DNA from: Hymenobacter sp. BRD128
GTDB lineage: Bacteria; Bacteroidota; Bacteroidia; Cytophagales; Hymenobacteraceae
Length of the DNA stretch: 64,000 bases
Assembly (NCBI RefSeq): GCF_013256625.1
Contig: NZ_CP053908.1
Location: 1,860,001-1,924,000 of the forward strand
Direction: 5' to 3'
How positions within the stretch are numbered: the stretch's first letter is position 1; every line of letters starts with the position of its first letter. Of this stretch, positions 51,876 through 59,936 are shown one piece after another. A model generated the notes under the pieces. That model did not search any database. It worked only from the letters and a program-made list of their open reading frames with translations, and was not told the origin of the DNA. The translations under genes and the position numbers were made by a program.

Positions 51876-52618
51876 CCGGCCCGCTTTACCGTAGCCGCGG
51901 CCGCCTGCGCCGCCGGAAATACCACCACCTCGGCCAGCTGCACGTGCGGCGGACGGGTTACGATAAACTGGATTACGTCGGCAATATCGGCGGCCTGCAA
52001 GGGCTGCACGCCTTTGTACACGTTGGCGGCGCGCTCCTCGTCACCCTTAAAGCGCACTTCGGAAAACTCAGTTTCGACCATGCCGGGCGCTACTTCTGCT
52101 ACGCGGATACCCTTAGGCAGCAAATCGATACGCATAGTGCGCGTGAGCATGGCCACGGCCGCCTTGGAGGCGCAGTACACGTTGCCGTTGGCGTAGGCCT
52201 CATGGCCCGCAATCGAGCCCAGATTCACGATAATACCGCCCTCGCCCATGCGCGGCAGCACGGCGCGGCTCACGTAGAGCAGGCCCTTCACGTTGCCGTC
52301 GAGCATGGCTTCCCAGTCGGCCACGTCGCCATCCTGGATGGGGGCTAGCCCGTGGGCATTGCCCGCGTTGTTGATGAGCACGTCGATGTGGGCAAACCCG
52401 GCTGGTAGTTCAGCCACGGCGGCTTCTACGGCCGGCCGGTCGCGCACGTCGAAAGTGAGAATGTGCACCGGCGTAGGGGCCAGCTCCTGAGCCAGGGCGT
52501 CGAGGCGCTCGCGGCGCCGGCCCGTCACCACCACCTGAAATCCCGACTTAGCCAAGGCTACCGCCGTAGCCCGGCCAATGCCCGAAGATGCCCCCGTAAT
52601 AAAAGCAGTTTTCATCAT
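51872..52618 (-). CDS. Short-chain dehydrogenase/reductase
   Basis: A 248-residue cytosolic classical SDR. The nucleotide motif is 'AFITGASSGIGRATAVALA', then 'LINNAGNAHGLAPI' (NNAG), the catalytic Ser in 'GGIIVNLGSIAGHEAY' and 'YCASKAAV' (YxxxK). It has the features of the YdfG-like 3-hydroxy acid dehydrogenase group, which prefers NADP(H), but substrate is inferred only loosely. The stop overlaps that of yggS. A start at the second Met is equally possible. Confidence 0.92.
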   Translation of the reverse strand: MMKTAFITGASSGIGRATAVALAKSGFQVVVTGRRRERLDALAQELAPTPVHILTFDVRDRPAVEAAVAELPAGFAHIDVLINNAGNAHGLAPIQDGDVADWEAMLDGNVKGLLYVSRAVLPRMGEGGIIVNLGSIAGHEAYANGNVYCASKAAVAMLTRTMRIDLLPKGIRVAEVAPGMVETEFSEVRFKGDEERAANVYKGVQPLQAADIADVIQFIVTRPPHVQLAEVVVFPAAQAAAATVKRAG

Positions 52619-52627
52619 ATCTGATGC

Positions 52628-53455
52628 TTATTCGATGTTGAGGTAGAGCGTCACCGTATTGGTGCGCAGGCTTTGCAAGCTATTGCTATACTGATTATTG
52701 CGCGGCGACAAGATATTGCGCAGGCCGTGCGAGAAACGTAATTCCGGCCCGAACTTGAAGTAGGGATAAAATAGGTCGAGCCCGAAGCCGTATTCCAGCA
52801 GCACGTCGTCCTTCGCAATGGTTATCTGGTTGATAGCCGGGGTATTCTGGCGCTGCGTCACGGCAAAGCTGGGCTTGATGCCGCCAATCATGTAGAAGCG
52901 CGTGTTGCGGCGGCGGTTCGACTGGTACTTGAGCAGCAGCGGCAGCTCAAGTTGCGTAGTGCTTATCTCCTGCGTGCGAATGGTATCGGGCTGCCCTGCG
53001 CCTACGCTCTTAAACTCGACGCGGCGCGTCAGAAAAGTAAGCCCCGGCACAAAGCGCAGGTGAAACGGCGTGCTGGGGTTGCCCAGCCGAATGTCATTTA
53101 CAAAGCCCACCCCAAAGCCAGGGCTGATGATGGAATTGGCCGCAATGCCCCGCCCCTGCTGTGCCGCCTGAAAATAGGCAGCCGACTGCTCCAGAAAAAA
53201 CCGCGAGAAGTTAGGCGCTATCGTAAGGCCCGGCCGGTAAAACCGGTCGTTGTAGTTCGACAGATTTTCGACCGTAATGCCCTTGATGTGGCCCTTGCGA
53301 GAGCGGTCGATGGCATCGCTACGCTTGCGCTGGGCCAGCGCCGGGCTAGCCAGCCCCAGCAGCAGTACTAGCGGCAACACCGCGCGCCCCAGGGGCCTAG
53401 CGGCTATTTGCGGGCCGTGTAAATGGAGCTGATGCCGAACGTGAGGGGTTGCCAT
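52628..53455 (-). CDS. porT: PorT-family outer-membrane protein (type IX secretion)
   Basis: A 275-residue protein. The start (53455) lies 52 nt inside the 3' end of ubiE; after 20 polar residues comes 'AVLPLVLLLGLASPALAQ', a signal peptide with an unusually long n-region, so a later start is possible. The rest is an 8-strand-type beta-barrel ('YRPGLTIAPNFSRFFLEQ', 'SPGFGVGFVNDIRLG', 'HLRFVPGLTFLTRRVEF', 'ELPLLLKYQSNRRRN'), matching PorT, an outer-membrane protein required for type IX secretion. The ubiE-porT pairing is recalled as conserved in Bacteroidetes. A PorE-like gene lies 0.8 kb away. Confidence 0.85.
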   Translation of the reverse strand: MATPHVRHQLHLHGPQIAARPLGRAVLPLVLLLGLASPALAQRKRSDAIDRSRKGHIKGITVENLSNYNDRFYRPGLTIAPNFSRFFLEQSAAYFQAAQQGRGIAANSIISPGFGVGFVNDIRLGNPSTPFHLRFVPGLTFLTRRVEFKSVGAGQPDTIRTQEISTTQLELPLLLKYQSNRRRNTRFYMIGGIKPSFAVTQRQNTPAINQITIAKDDVLLEYGFGLDLFYPYFKFGPELRFSHGLRNILSPRNNQYSNSLQSLRTNTVTLYLNIE

Positions 53456-54132
53456 GCAGGATTGGTAAAGCCGACGCGGCCCAGGATGGCCACAAACTCG
53501 GCACCGTCGGGAAACGCCTGCACCGACTCGGGCAGGTAGGTATACGCGCTCTGGTCCTTGGAAATCACCTTACCAAAAACCGGCAGCACCTGACGGAAGT
53601 AAAAATTATACGCTTGCTTGAGCGGAAACGCGGTGGGCTTGCTGAATTCCAGGATGACGAGTTGGCCGCCTGGCCGCAGCACGCGGTGCATCTCGGCTAG
53701 CCCTCGCTCCAGGTGCGCGAAGTTGCGCACCCCAAACGAGGCCGTTACGGCATCAAATTGGTTGTCCTCAAACGGCAGATTTTCTGAGTCGGCCAGTTCT
53801 AGCTTGATACGGTGGCTAAGCTTCTTATCAAGCAGCTTTTGGCGACCCACATCGAGCATGCCAGCCGAAATATCGACGCCCGTTACCTGGGCGTCGGGCG
53901 CGGCGGCCCGCAGGGTTTCGATGGCAAAGTCGGCCGTGCCGGTGGCAATGTCCAGGATGCGCGCCGGGCGCAGCGCTTTGAGTTCATCCACAGCCTTGCG
54001 CCGCCAGTAAATATCGGTGCCAACGCTCAGGAAGTGGTTTAGAAAATCATACTTGCCCGCGATGTTATCAAACATGCGGGCCACCTGCGATTTCTTATCG
54101 GCGGCGTCTTCTTTGTAGGGTACTACGGCCAT
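53404..54132 (-). CDS. ubiE: Demethylmenaquinone methyltransferase
   Basis: A 242-residue SAM methyltransferase (also called menG). Motifs: 'VARMFDNIAGKYDFLNHFLS' at the N-terminus, motif I 'ILDIATGTADFAIE', 'VTGVDISAGMLDVGRQKL', and the family signature 'SFGVRNFAHLERGLAEMHRV'. It performs the last step of menaquinone synthesis at the membrane surface, giving the respiratory quinone used by aerobic Bacteroidetes. Its 3' end overlaps the start of porT. The terminator at 54212 is upstream and belongs to the PorE-like gene. Confidence 0.95.
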   Translation of the reverse strand: MAVVPYKEDAADKKSQVARMFDNIAGKYDFLNHFLSVGTDIYWRRKAVDELKALRPARILDIATGTADFAIETLRAAAPDAQVTGVDISAGMLDVGRQKLLDKKLSHRIKLELADSENLPFEDNQFDAVTASFGVRNFAHLERGLAEMHRVLRPGGQLVILEFSKPTAFPLKQAYNFYFRQVLPVFGKVISKDQSAYTYLPESVQAFPDGAEFVAILGRVGFTNPAWQPLTFGISSIYTARK

Positions 54133-54211
54133 ATATCGAGTGCAAAGAACGGCACGGGGCCGTAAAAATTGCGTGTTTTACCGACTAGTTTCGGGCTGTT
54201 GCTAACAGGAC

Positions 54212-54251
54212 AAAAAAACGGCCGGACTGTTCGTCCGGCCGTTTTTTTTTT
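54212..54251 (-). terminator. Intrinsic terminator of the PorE-like gene
   Basis: AAAAAAACGGCCGGAC (54212-54227) and GTCCGGCCGTTTTTTT (54233-54248) are exact complements with a 5-nt loop, with A and T runs outside. Placed 19 nt beyond the PorE-like stop and working on the minus strand. Confidence 0.9.
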
Positions 54252-54269
54252 CACTAAAGCTCTTATAGC

Positions 54270-56522
54270 TTACTCCGCTTTGGCTTTCACCTTCGCTTTT
54301 TCGCCCGAAGCATCCTTGGCTTTCGACTCAAGCTCACCGTCTTTCGAAATCGTTTTCGACTTCTCGCCGGCGGCGCCTTTGGTTTTCACTTTCACTTTGT
54401 CGCTGTTGTCGTCCACTTTGGTTTTCACCTTCGTGCCGTCGGCCATGCGCACTTTGCTTTTGCCAGGCATCGGCGCGCTGGCCGAATTGGCTACCGTAGT
54501 CGTAGTGGTCGAAGTACCAGTGGTAGTAGTGCTCGTGGTCGGCTGCATTACGGGCAGCTTCTCGCCCTCTTTCAGCACCGGCTTGAAATCATCGCGGCGG
54601 TTGAGCTGCATGTTCTCCGGCGAGTCGTTCGGGGCGATGGGCTTGCGCTCGCCATAGCTCACCGTAGTGAGGCGGCTAGCCGAGATGCCCTGCTTCACGA
54701 GGTAGTTTTTGGCGGCATCGGCGCGGTTTTGGCCGAGCACCATGTTGTACTCATCCGTGTTGCGCGAGTCGCAATTGCCTTCAACCGAGATGTTCAGGCC
54801 GGTATTAGCCTTTAGGAAAGCCGTAGTAGCATTCAGCGTTTTAATCGACTCCGGACGCAGCTTGTACTTGTCGGTGTCGAAATAAATCGGCTTCATCATC
54901 CGAGCATACGGAGCGTAAGTCGTGTCGATGTAGTCAACGTAGAAGTTCTTGGTGATGCTCGTCGAGTCGTTCGTCGAAATCGGCACCGCAAACTCTTGCG
55001 TTTCAATGTTCTTACCGTCTTTGTTTACGGCTACCTGGTAGGTGCGCGCCGACAGAACCTTTACCTGGTACGAGCCATCTTCCTTGGTGATGTCGCGGAA
55101 GCTGATGGCCGTTTTATCAGCCTGCGTACCGTTAAACACCAGCTCTACGCCGGGAATGCGCTGCGTGCTGTCACGCTTCGAGAACACCGCACCCTTGATA
55201 TTGATGTTCTTGATGTAGCTGATGGTGTAGATGTCCTTCTCGCCGTAACCGCCGATGCGGTACGAACTGAGGTAAGCGTACGTGCCATCGGGCGCCAGGC
55301 GGTAGTACGAGTCGGCATCCGGCGTGTTGATGGGGTAGCCCATGTTCTCGGGCCGGCCCCACTTGTGGCCGATGCTGTCATACTTCGACTGGAAGATGTC
55401 GTAATCACCCATCGTGTTGTGGCCACGCGAGCTAAAGTACAGCGTGCGGCCATCGCGGCTGATGTACGGGCTGTCCTCGTCGTACTTGGTATTGATGGTG
55501 CTGCCCAGCGATTTAGCCGGCCCCCAGTCGCCACCGGCGGTACGCGTGCTGTAGTAGAGGTCGAGGTTACCATCTTCCGAGTAGCGAGCCGTCGAAAAGT
55601 ACAGCGTCAGGCCATCCGGCGTGATATAAGCATCGCCTTCGTACGATTTCGAGTTGATGTTGCTGTTGAGCTTAGTCGGAGCGCCCCAGTCGCCACCAGC
55701 CTGCTTCGAAGCCACGAACACGTCGCCGTCTTCATCGCTGCGGTACATGAGCAGCTTAGTATCATTATCGAACAACTGGTCCGACGCGTCGTGGCCTTTG
55801 CTGTTGAGCGCGGCCGACAGCGAGCGCGGCTTCTCCCAGTTATCGGCATCGATGCGGTGGGTTTCTACGATACCCTCGTAGTATTCACCATCGGCAGCCG
55901 TTTTGCTACGGGCTTTGCTGTCGAGGCCGGGGATGTCAGTCGGGTTGGCGCGAGTCGTAAAAATCAGTGTTTTATCGTCCGACGAAATAACCGGGCTGTG
56001 CTCCGAATACTGCGTGTTCACCGTCGGCCCCAGGTTCTTCACGAAGATATCCTTGGGCGAGTTGAACAGAATCTTCGCGTTTTTGCTGTGCTGAATCAGC
56101 TGGGCTACTTCTTCGCGGCGGGTATCGTTGCGCTTTTTCAGCGTCGCGTTATACGCCTGGTAATGCGTGATAGCCTCGTCGAAGTTGTAGTTGAGGTGGT
56201 CAACCCGGCCGAGCCAGTATTCCACGTCTTTCGACACCTTCGGCTTAAGCTTCTGGGCCTTATAGATGTAGTCGCTAGCCTTCTCTTTGTCAAAGGACAG
56301 GTAGGCTACCCCGGCCCGAAACAGCGCCTGCGCGTTGTTGGGGTCTTTCGCAATCACCCGCTCATAATAAGGGATGGAGGCGCGATAGTTCTCCTGGTTG
56401 AACAGCTTGTTGCCGGTTTGCAGGTCCTTACGCGTGCTCTGCGCCTGGGCCGAGGTAACCACGGCCGAGGTCAGGGCTAGCGCGGCAGAAGCTTGCAGCA
56501 GCCTTTTGGATACGTTGTCCAT
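54270..56522 (-). CDS. PorE-like OmpA-family protein (TPR, PD40 propeller, regulatory domain, OmpA)
   Basis: A 750-residue envelope protein with a signal peptide (ASAALALTSAVVTSAQAQ). Domain order: TPR-like helices (~30-140, 'LQTGNKLFNQENYRASIPYY', 'ALFRAGVAYLSF'), PD40/WD40-like propeller (~165-420, 'TPDGLTLYFSTARY', 'SRDGRTLYFSSRGH'), a carboxypeptidase-regulatory-like domain ('IKGAVFSKRDSTQRIPGVEL'), and an OmpA peptidoglycan-binding domain ('MMKPIYFDTDKYKLRPES', 'VEGNCDSRNTDEYNMVLGQN'). This order equals PorE of Porphyromonas, which anchors the type IX system to peptidoglycan. Unlike PorE it shows no lipobox. The final ~50 residues are a highly charged Lys/Asp/Glu tail. Expression is likely from an AT-rich 427-nt upstream region. 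Confidence 0.88.
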   Translation of the reverse strand: MDNVSKRLLQASAALALTSAVVTSAQAQSTRKDLQTGNKLFNQENYRASIPYYERVIAKDPNNAQALFRAGVAYLSFDKEKASDYIYKAQKLKPKVSKDVEYWLGRVDHLNYNFDEAITHYQAYNATLKKRNDTRREEVAQLIQHSKNAKILFNSPKDIFVKNLGPTVNTQYSEHSPVISSDDKTLIFTTRANPTDIPGLDSKARSKTAADGEYYEGIVETHRIDADNWEKPRSLSAALNSKGHDASDQLFDNDTKLLMYRSDEDGDVFVASKQAGGDWGAPTKLNSNINSKSYEGDAYITPDGLTLYFSTARYSEDGNLDLYYSTRTAGGDWGPAKSLGSTINTKYDEDSPYISRDGRTLYFSSRGHNTMGDYDIFQSKYDSIGHKWGRPENMGYPINTPDADSYYRLAPDGTYAYLSSYRIGGYGEKDIYTISYIKNINIKGAVFSKRDSTQRIPGVELVFNGTQADKTAISFRDITKEDGSYQVKVLSARTYQVAVNKDGKNIETQEFAVPISTNDSTSITKNFYVDYIDTTYAPYARMMKPIYFDTDKYKLRPESIKTLNATTAFLKANTGLNISVEGNCDSRNTDEYNMVLGQNRADAAKNYLVKQGISASRLTTVSYGERKPIAPNDSPENMQLNRRDDFKPVLKEGEKLPVMQPTTSTTTTGTSTTTTTVANSASAPMPGKSKVRMADGTKVKTKVDDNSDKVKVKTKGAAGEKSKTISKDGELESKAKDASGEKAKVKAKAE

Positions 56523-56949
56523 TGAAAAAAGGGTGTTTGGAAAATTTTAAAGGAAAGAGCGAAAAAGTAGGTTTAGCATAAGGCTAGGCGCGGACGCACC
56601 GCTGGCACGCTCATTTTGCCGACTTATACTAAATTTTAGTCGCAGGGTTGGCCTATTTGGCCTGTCTGTAGCTAAAAAAAAAGTAAGAAAAGTCCTTTAC
56701 GGCAGCAAATATATTGAAAAAGCGCCGCCGCACTGATTAGCAAAGGGCACTAAAACGAGGACGCACGTGTAAGGAAAGATTTTATAGCCTGATAAATAGT
56801 CGGTTTAGGAGCTGCACAAATATAGTGGCAGGTTTTGAAAGACAACTGCTTAACAAAACGCTAACAGATGCTATACTGGCCGGCCAGCCGCCCGGCAGCC
56901 GCAGTACAACGCATCTTTGTACCCGCATCGCCCGATAGGTAACCCAATT
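56523..56949. other. AT-rich intergenic region between the PorE-like gene and engB
   Basis: 427 nt with no credible gene. It contains two TATATTTG boxes read on the minus strand (56706-56713 and 56817-56824) and, on the plus strand, CATCTTTG (56912-56919) 30 nt before engB, one base off TAnnTTTG. Both genes are probably transcribed outward from here, leaving an unusually long leader for the PorE-like gene. Confidence 0.6.
56817..56845 (-). promoter_or_regulatory. Bacteroidetes-type promoter for the PorE-like gene
   Basis: On the minus strand TTG (56845-56843), 18 nt, then TATATTTG (56824-56817), a full match to the -33/-7 pattern TTG-N17-20-TAnnTTTG. A transcript would have a leader of roughly 290 nt. 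A second -7 box at 56713-56706 has no good -33 partner. Confidence 0.55.
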
Positions 56950-57567
56950 ATGATAATTCGTGAAGCAAGTTTTTTGAGCAGCAATACGCAGGTGGCGGCC
57001 TGCCCGGCGCCCGACCGGCCCGAATACGCCTTTATCGGGCGCTCCAACGTAGGCAAATCGTCGCTGATAAACATGCTGACCGGCCGCCTGGGGCTAGCCA
57101 AAACGTCGAGTACACCCGGTAAAACGCAGGTTATCAACCACTTTAATATTAACAATGAATGGTATCTGGTCGACTTGCCCGGCTACGGCTACGCTAAGGT
57201 GAGCAAAAGCTCGCGCGCCGACTGGGGCAAGATGATAAACGCTTACCTCAGCAAGCGCGAAAACCTGACCTGCGTGTGCGTGCTGCTCGATTCGCGCCAC
57301 GCGCCCCAGGCGGCCGACCTGGAGTTTATGGAAAAGCTAGGCGCGGCGGGCGTACCGTTTATTATGATTTTTACGAAAACGGATAAGCAGTCGACCAGTC
57401 AAACCAAGACCTTGATAAATAATTACCTGACGAAGATGGGCGAAACCTGGGACGAGCTGCCGCGGCACTTCGTGACTTCGGCCGAAACCGGCCTGGGACG
57501 CGACGAAGTATTGGACTTTATTACGGAAATAAACCGGCAGGTAGCGGCCGAGGCCGCGAGCGCTTAG
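56950..57567 (+). CDS. engB: Ribosome-biogenesis GTPase EngB (YsxC/YihA)
   Basis: A 205-residue GTPase. ATG 56950 (MIIREASFLSSNTQVAACPA) is the family start; the open frame goes 11 codons further without support. G1 'IGRSNVGKSSLINML', G3 'VDLPGYGYAKVSKSSRADWG' and G4 'IFTKTDKQS' are present, with 'PGKTQVINHF' as the G2 region. It assists assembly of the large ribosomal subunit and is usually essential. It starts 30 nt after a CATCTTTG box and is likely an independent transcript. Confidence 0.95.
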   Translation: MIIREASFLSSNTQVAACPAPDRPEYAFIGRSNVGKSSLINMLTGRLGLAKTSSTPGKTQVINHFNINNEWYLVDLPGYGYAKVSKSSRADWGKMINAYLSKRENLTCVCVLLDSRHAPQAADLEFMEKLGAAGVPFIMIFTKTDKQSTSQTKTLINNYLTKMGETWDELPRHFVTSAETGLGRDEVLDFITEINRQVAAEAASA

Positions 57568-57634
57568 TTACTTTTGGCCCGCCAATTGCCCACTGGCCGG
57601 GGTCTTCACTTCTAGTCCCGCTCTTATTTTGATC

Positions 57635-58084
57635 ATGAAAAAAATATTGCTCACGCCGCTCGCTGTGTGCGGCCTGCTAGCCTCGGCCCACGCCCAAACG
57701 GCTAAGCCCAACACGCCCCCCATGCCCAAGGACCGCCCACAAACCGAGCAGGGCACGGGCCTCAACCACGTAACGGCCGATATTCCGGTGGCAGCTTACT
57801 ACGAGGGCGGCCAGGAAGCTATGTACGCCTTCATTGCCAAGGAGCTGAAGTACCCGCTGCTGGCCAAGCGCAACCGCATGCAGGGGCGCTGCATCATCAG
57901 CTTCACGCTCAACCCCGATGGCAACATTCAGGGCCTGCGCATTGTGAAGCAAGTGGGCGGCGGCACCGGCGAGGAGGCCGCCCGCGTGGTGCGCCTGCTC
58001 AAATTTAAGAAGCCTGAATACCCGATTCTCACTAGCCTGCCCATCGACTTTAAACTCGGCGTGACGGGTTCGAATGCTTTATAA
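57635..58084 (+). CDS. Exported TonB C-terminal-domain protein
   Basis: A 149-residue protein. ATG 57635 gives MKKILLTPLAVCGLLASAHAQ, a cleavable signal peptide; a TTG two codons upstream is ignored. Residues ~55-145 are a TonB C-terminal fold ('EGGQEAMYAFIAKELKYPLL', 'MQGRCIISFTLNPDGNIQGL', 'EEAARVVRLLKFKKPEYP'). Without a membrane anchor or Pro-rich spacer it is unlikely to energise receptors itself. In Bacteroidetes such stand-alone domains are frequent and of unknown role. It is followed by an inverted-repeat spacer. Confidence 0.85.
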   Translation: MKKILLTPLAVCGLLASAHAQTAKPNTPPMPKDRPQTEQGTGLNHVTADIPVAAYYEGGQEAMYAFIAKELKYPLLAKRNRMQGRCIISFTLNPDGNIQGLRIVKQVGGGTGEEAARVVRLLKFKKPEYPILTSLPIDFKLGVTGSNAL

Positions 58085-58101
58085 AATTAAGAACGGAGCA
58101 T

Positions 58102-58154
58102 GAGGAATGAAGCATGACCAGCTTGGTTTTTTCACTCCTCATTTTTCATTCCTC
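58102..58154. repeat. Inverted repeat of GAGGAATGAA in an AT-rich spacer
   Basis: GAGGAATGAA (58102-58111) pairs with TTCATTCCTC (58145-58154). A further TCACTCCTCA (from 58132) repeats the word with one change. Element style is shared with 21250 and 63246. Confidence 0.6.
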
Positions 58155-58186
58155 CTTGACAATTCCTAATTACATACAAATAAAGA

Positions 58187-58690
58187 ATGCCCTACGATTT
58201 GAAAGAGCTGGCGGCCATCAGCGGCCAGCCCGGCCTGTTTCGCCTGGTGCGCCCGGCCCGCCACGGTGTGCTGGTCGAAAGCCTCGATGCCAAAGCAACC
58301 CGCTCGCTAGCCCCGGCCAGCAACAAAGTATCGCTGCTGAGCGAGATTGGCATCTATGCCCAGGATTCGGACGATACGCTGCCGCTGACGGAGGTGTTTG
58401 AGCGCATCCACCAGAAGCACGGGGCTAGCCTGCCCGTGACAAGTAAGTCGAGCGAAAGTGAGCTGAAGGACTTCCTGGCCGAGGTTATGCCTGAGTACGA
58501 CCGCGACCGCGTGTACCTTTCCGACATCAAGAAGCTGGCTACCTGGTACAGCATCGTGAGCCAGCACGTGCCCTACGCCGAGACTAGCGCCGACGAGCCG
58601 ACCGCCGCCGAGCCCCTGAGCACGGGCGGCGTAATTGGCGAAGCCGATGCTGCCCCCACGGCCGCCGGCAACCCGGAAGCGACGAAATAA
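58187..58690 (+). CDS. DUF5606 family protein
   Basis: A 167-residue cytosolic protein starting MPYDLKELAAISGQPGLFRL, the typical DUF5606 opening (L-x-x-I-x-x-I-S-G-x-P-G-L). Further family segments are 'SNKVSLLSEIGIYAQDSDDT', 'LPLTEVFERIHQKHG' and 'YDRDRVYLSDIKKLATWYSI'. The last ~40 residues are Ala/Thr/Glu-rich and probably disordered. The family is Bacteroidetes-specific with no known function. A strong terminator follows. Confidence 0.85.
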   Translation: MPYDLKELAAISGQPGLFRLVRPARHGVLVESLDAKATRSLAPASNKVSLLSEIGIYAQDSDDTLPLTEVFERIHQKHGASLPVTSKSSESELKDFLAEVMPEYDRDRVYLSDIKKLATWYSIVSQHVPYAETSADEPTAAEPLSTGGVIGEADAAPTAAGNPEATK

Positions 58691-58706
58691 TATTCGTATT
58701 TTTGCT

Positions 58707-58744
58707 AAAAAAGGCCGTTCCTGCTGGCAGAAACGGCCTTTTTT
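58707..58744. terminator. Bidirectional intrinsic terminator
   Basis: AAAAAAGGCCGTT (58707-58719) and AACGGCCTTTTTT (58732-58744) are exact complements around a 12-nt loop. It separates the convergent DUF5606 and fbp genes and has A/T tracts on both sides. Confidence 0.9.
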
Positions 58745-58762
58745 GCGTACCATAGGCAAGCG

Positions 58763-59785
58763 CTATGCGGCGGCCTCAGCGGCTTGTTTTTCCTGGGCCA
58801 GGAAAGTTTCGGCCTGCTCCACCAGCTCTTTGCTGCCGATGAAGAGCGGGCAGCGCTCGTGGCAGGTTTTGGGCTCGATTTCGAGGGTGCGCAGCTGGCC
58901 ATTGGAGCTACGGCCGCCGGCCTGCTCCACAATGAAGGCCAGCGGGTTGCACTCGTACATGAGGCGCAGCTTGCCGCCGGGCGTTTTGGCGGTGGCGGGG
59001 TAGATGTAGATGCCGCCCTTGAGTAGGTTGCGGTGAAAGTCGGCCACGAGTGAGCCGATGTAGCGAGCCGAGAACTTCTCGCTCTTGCAATGCTGCACAA
59101 AAGCGGCCACGCCGGGCGAAAACAAGTCGGACGAACCTTCGTTGATGGAATAAACTGCGCCGGTTTTGGGCGTTTGGATGTCGGGATGCGACAGAAAGAA
59201 CTCGCCCAGGCTAGGCTCGTAGGTAAAGCCGTTGACGCCGTTGCCGGTCGTGTACACCAGCATAGTGCTGGAGCCGTAGATGACGTAGCCGGCCGCCACC
59301 TGGTGGGTGCCGGGCTGGAGGCAGTCGGCGCTACCACCCTCGCGGCCAGTGGGTGAAATGCGCCGGTAAATGCTGAAAATAGTGCCGATGCTCACGTTCA
59401 CATCAATATTGCTCGACCCATCGAGCGGGTCGATGGCCACCACGTACTTGCCCTGGTTGTTACCGGTCTGGATGATGTCGTCGTCCTCTTCCGAGATAAT
59501 GGTGCACACCTCGCCGCCGTTGCGCAGCGCCCGGATAAAGCGGATGTTGGCAATCACGTCGAGCTTCTGCTGGTCTTCGCCCTGCACGTTGCGGTTGCCG
59601 TAGGCGCCGGCAATGTCGATGAGGCCCGAGCGGTTGATTTCGCGGTTCACAATCTTGGCCGCCAGCGCGATATCGCGCAGCAGCTGCGACAGCTCGCCGG
59701 TGGCATAGGGAAAATCTTCCTGCTTGCGCATGATGAAGCGGTCGAGGGTTGTACCGACGGGCAGGGCTAGCTTGTTGTGGTCCAT
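58763..59785 (-). CDS. fbp: Fructose-1,6-bisphosphatase, class I
   Basis: A 340-residue cytosolic enzyme of gluconeogenesis. Start [20 protein letters not shown]; metal-binding '[20 protein letters not shown]' then '[20 protein letters not shown]' (the D-P-L-D-G-S-S motif), '[20 protein letters not shown]' and '[20 protein letters not shown]', which is the class I active-site signature. Length is normal. Converts fructose-1,6-bisphosphate to fructose-6-phosphate, consistent with growth on amino acids released by the window's peptidases. It is divergent from lysC (151 nt between starts). Confidence 0.96.
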   Translation of the reverse strand: MDHNKLALPVGTTLDRFIMRKQEDFPYATGELSQLLRDIALAAKIVNREINRSGLIDIAGAYGNRNVQGEDQQKLDVIANIRFIRALRNGGEVCTIISEEDDDIIQTGNNQGKYVVAIDPLDGSSNIDVNVSIGTIFSIYRRISPTGREGGSADCLQPGTHQVAAGYVIYGSSTMLVYTTGNGVNGFTYEPSLGEFFLSHPDIQTPKTGAVYSINEGSSDLFSPGVAAFVQHCKSEKFSARYIGSLVADFHRNLLKGGIYIYPATAKTPGGKLRLMYECNPLAFIVEQAGGRSSNGQLRTLEIEPKTCHERCPLFIGSKELVEQAETFLAQEKQAAEAAA

Positions 59786-59922
59786 GTAAGCGAATAAGGG
59801 CGAGAATGGCTACAAAGCTAGCCGGGGCACGGCAAGCGGCCTAGCGAAAACTCCGCACACGATTGCGGAGCTTTGGGCTGCCTGCCAGGGCGCGTAGTGG
59901 CTGGTCTGTGCGGGCCAAGCCC

Positions 59923-59930
59923 TAGTTTTG
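59923..59930 (+). promoter_or_regulatory. -7 box immediately before lysC
   Basis: TAGTTTTG matches TAnnTTTG and ends only 6 nt before the lysC ATG at 59937. If used, transcription would begin near the start codon, giving a leaderless or nearly leaderless mRNA. No clear -33 box. Confidence 0.45.
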
Positions 59931-59936
59931 GGCCTT

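Noticed and set aside
54996..56480. 494-codon plus-strand frame opposite the PorE-like gene
   Set aside because: Val/Arg-rich translation typical of the reverse complement of GC-rich coding sequence; the minus-strand protein has clear domains.
58060..58085. GGTTCGAAT as a tRNA T-loop
   Set aside because: It lies inside the end of the TonB-domain gene, and no acceptor or anticodon stem can be formed around it.
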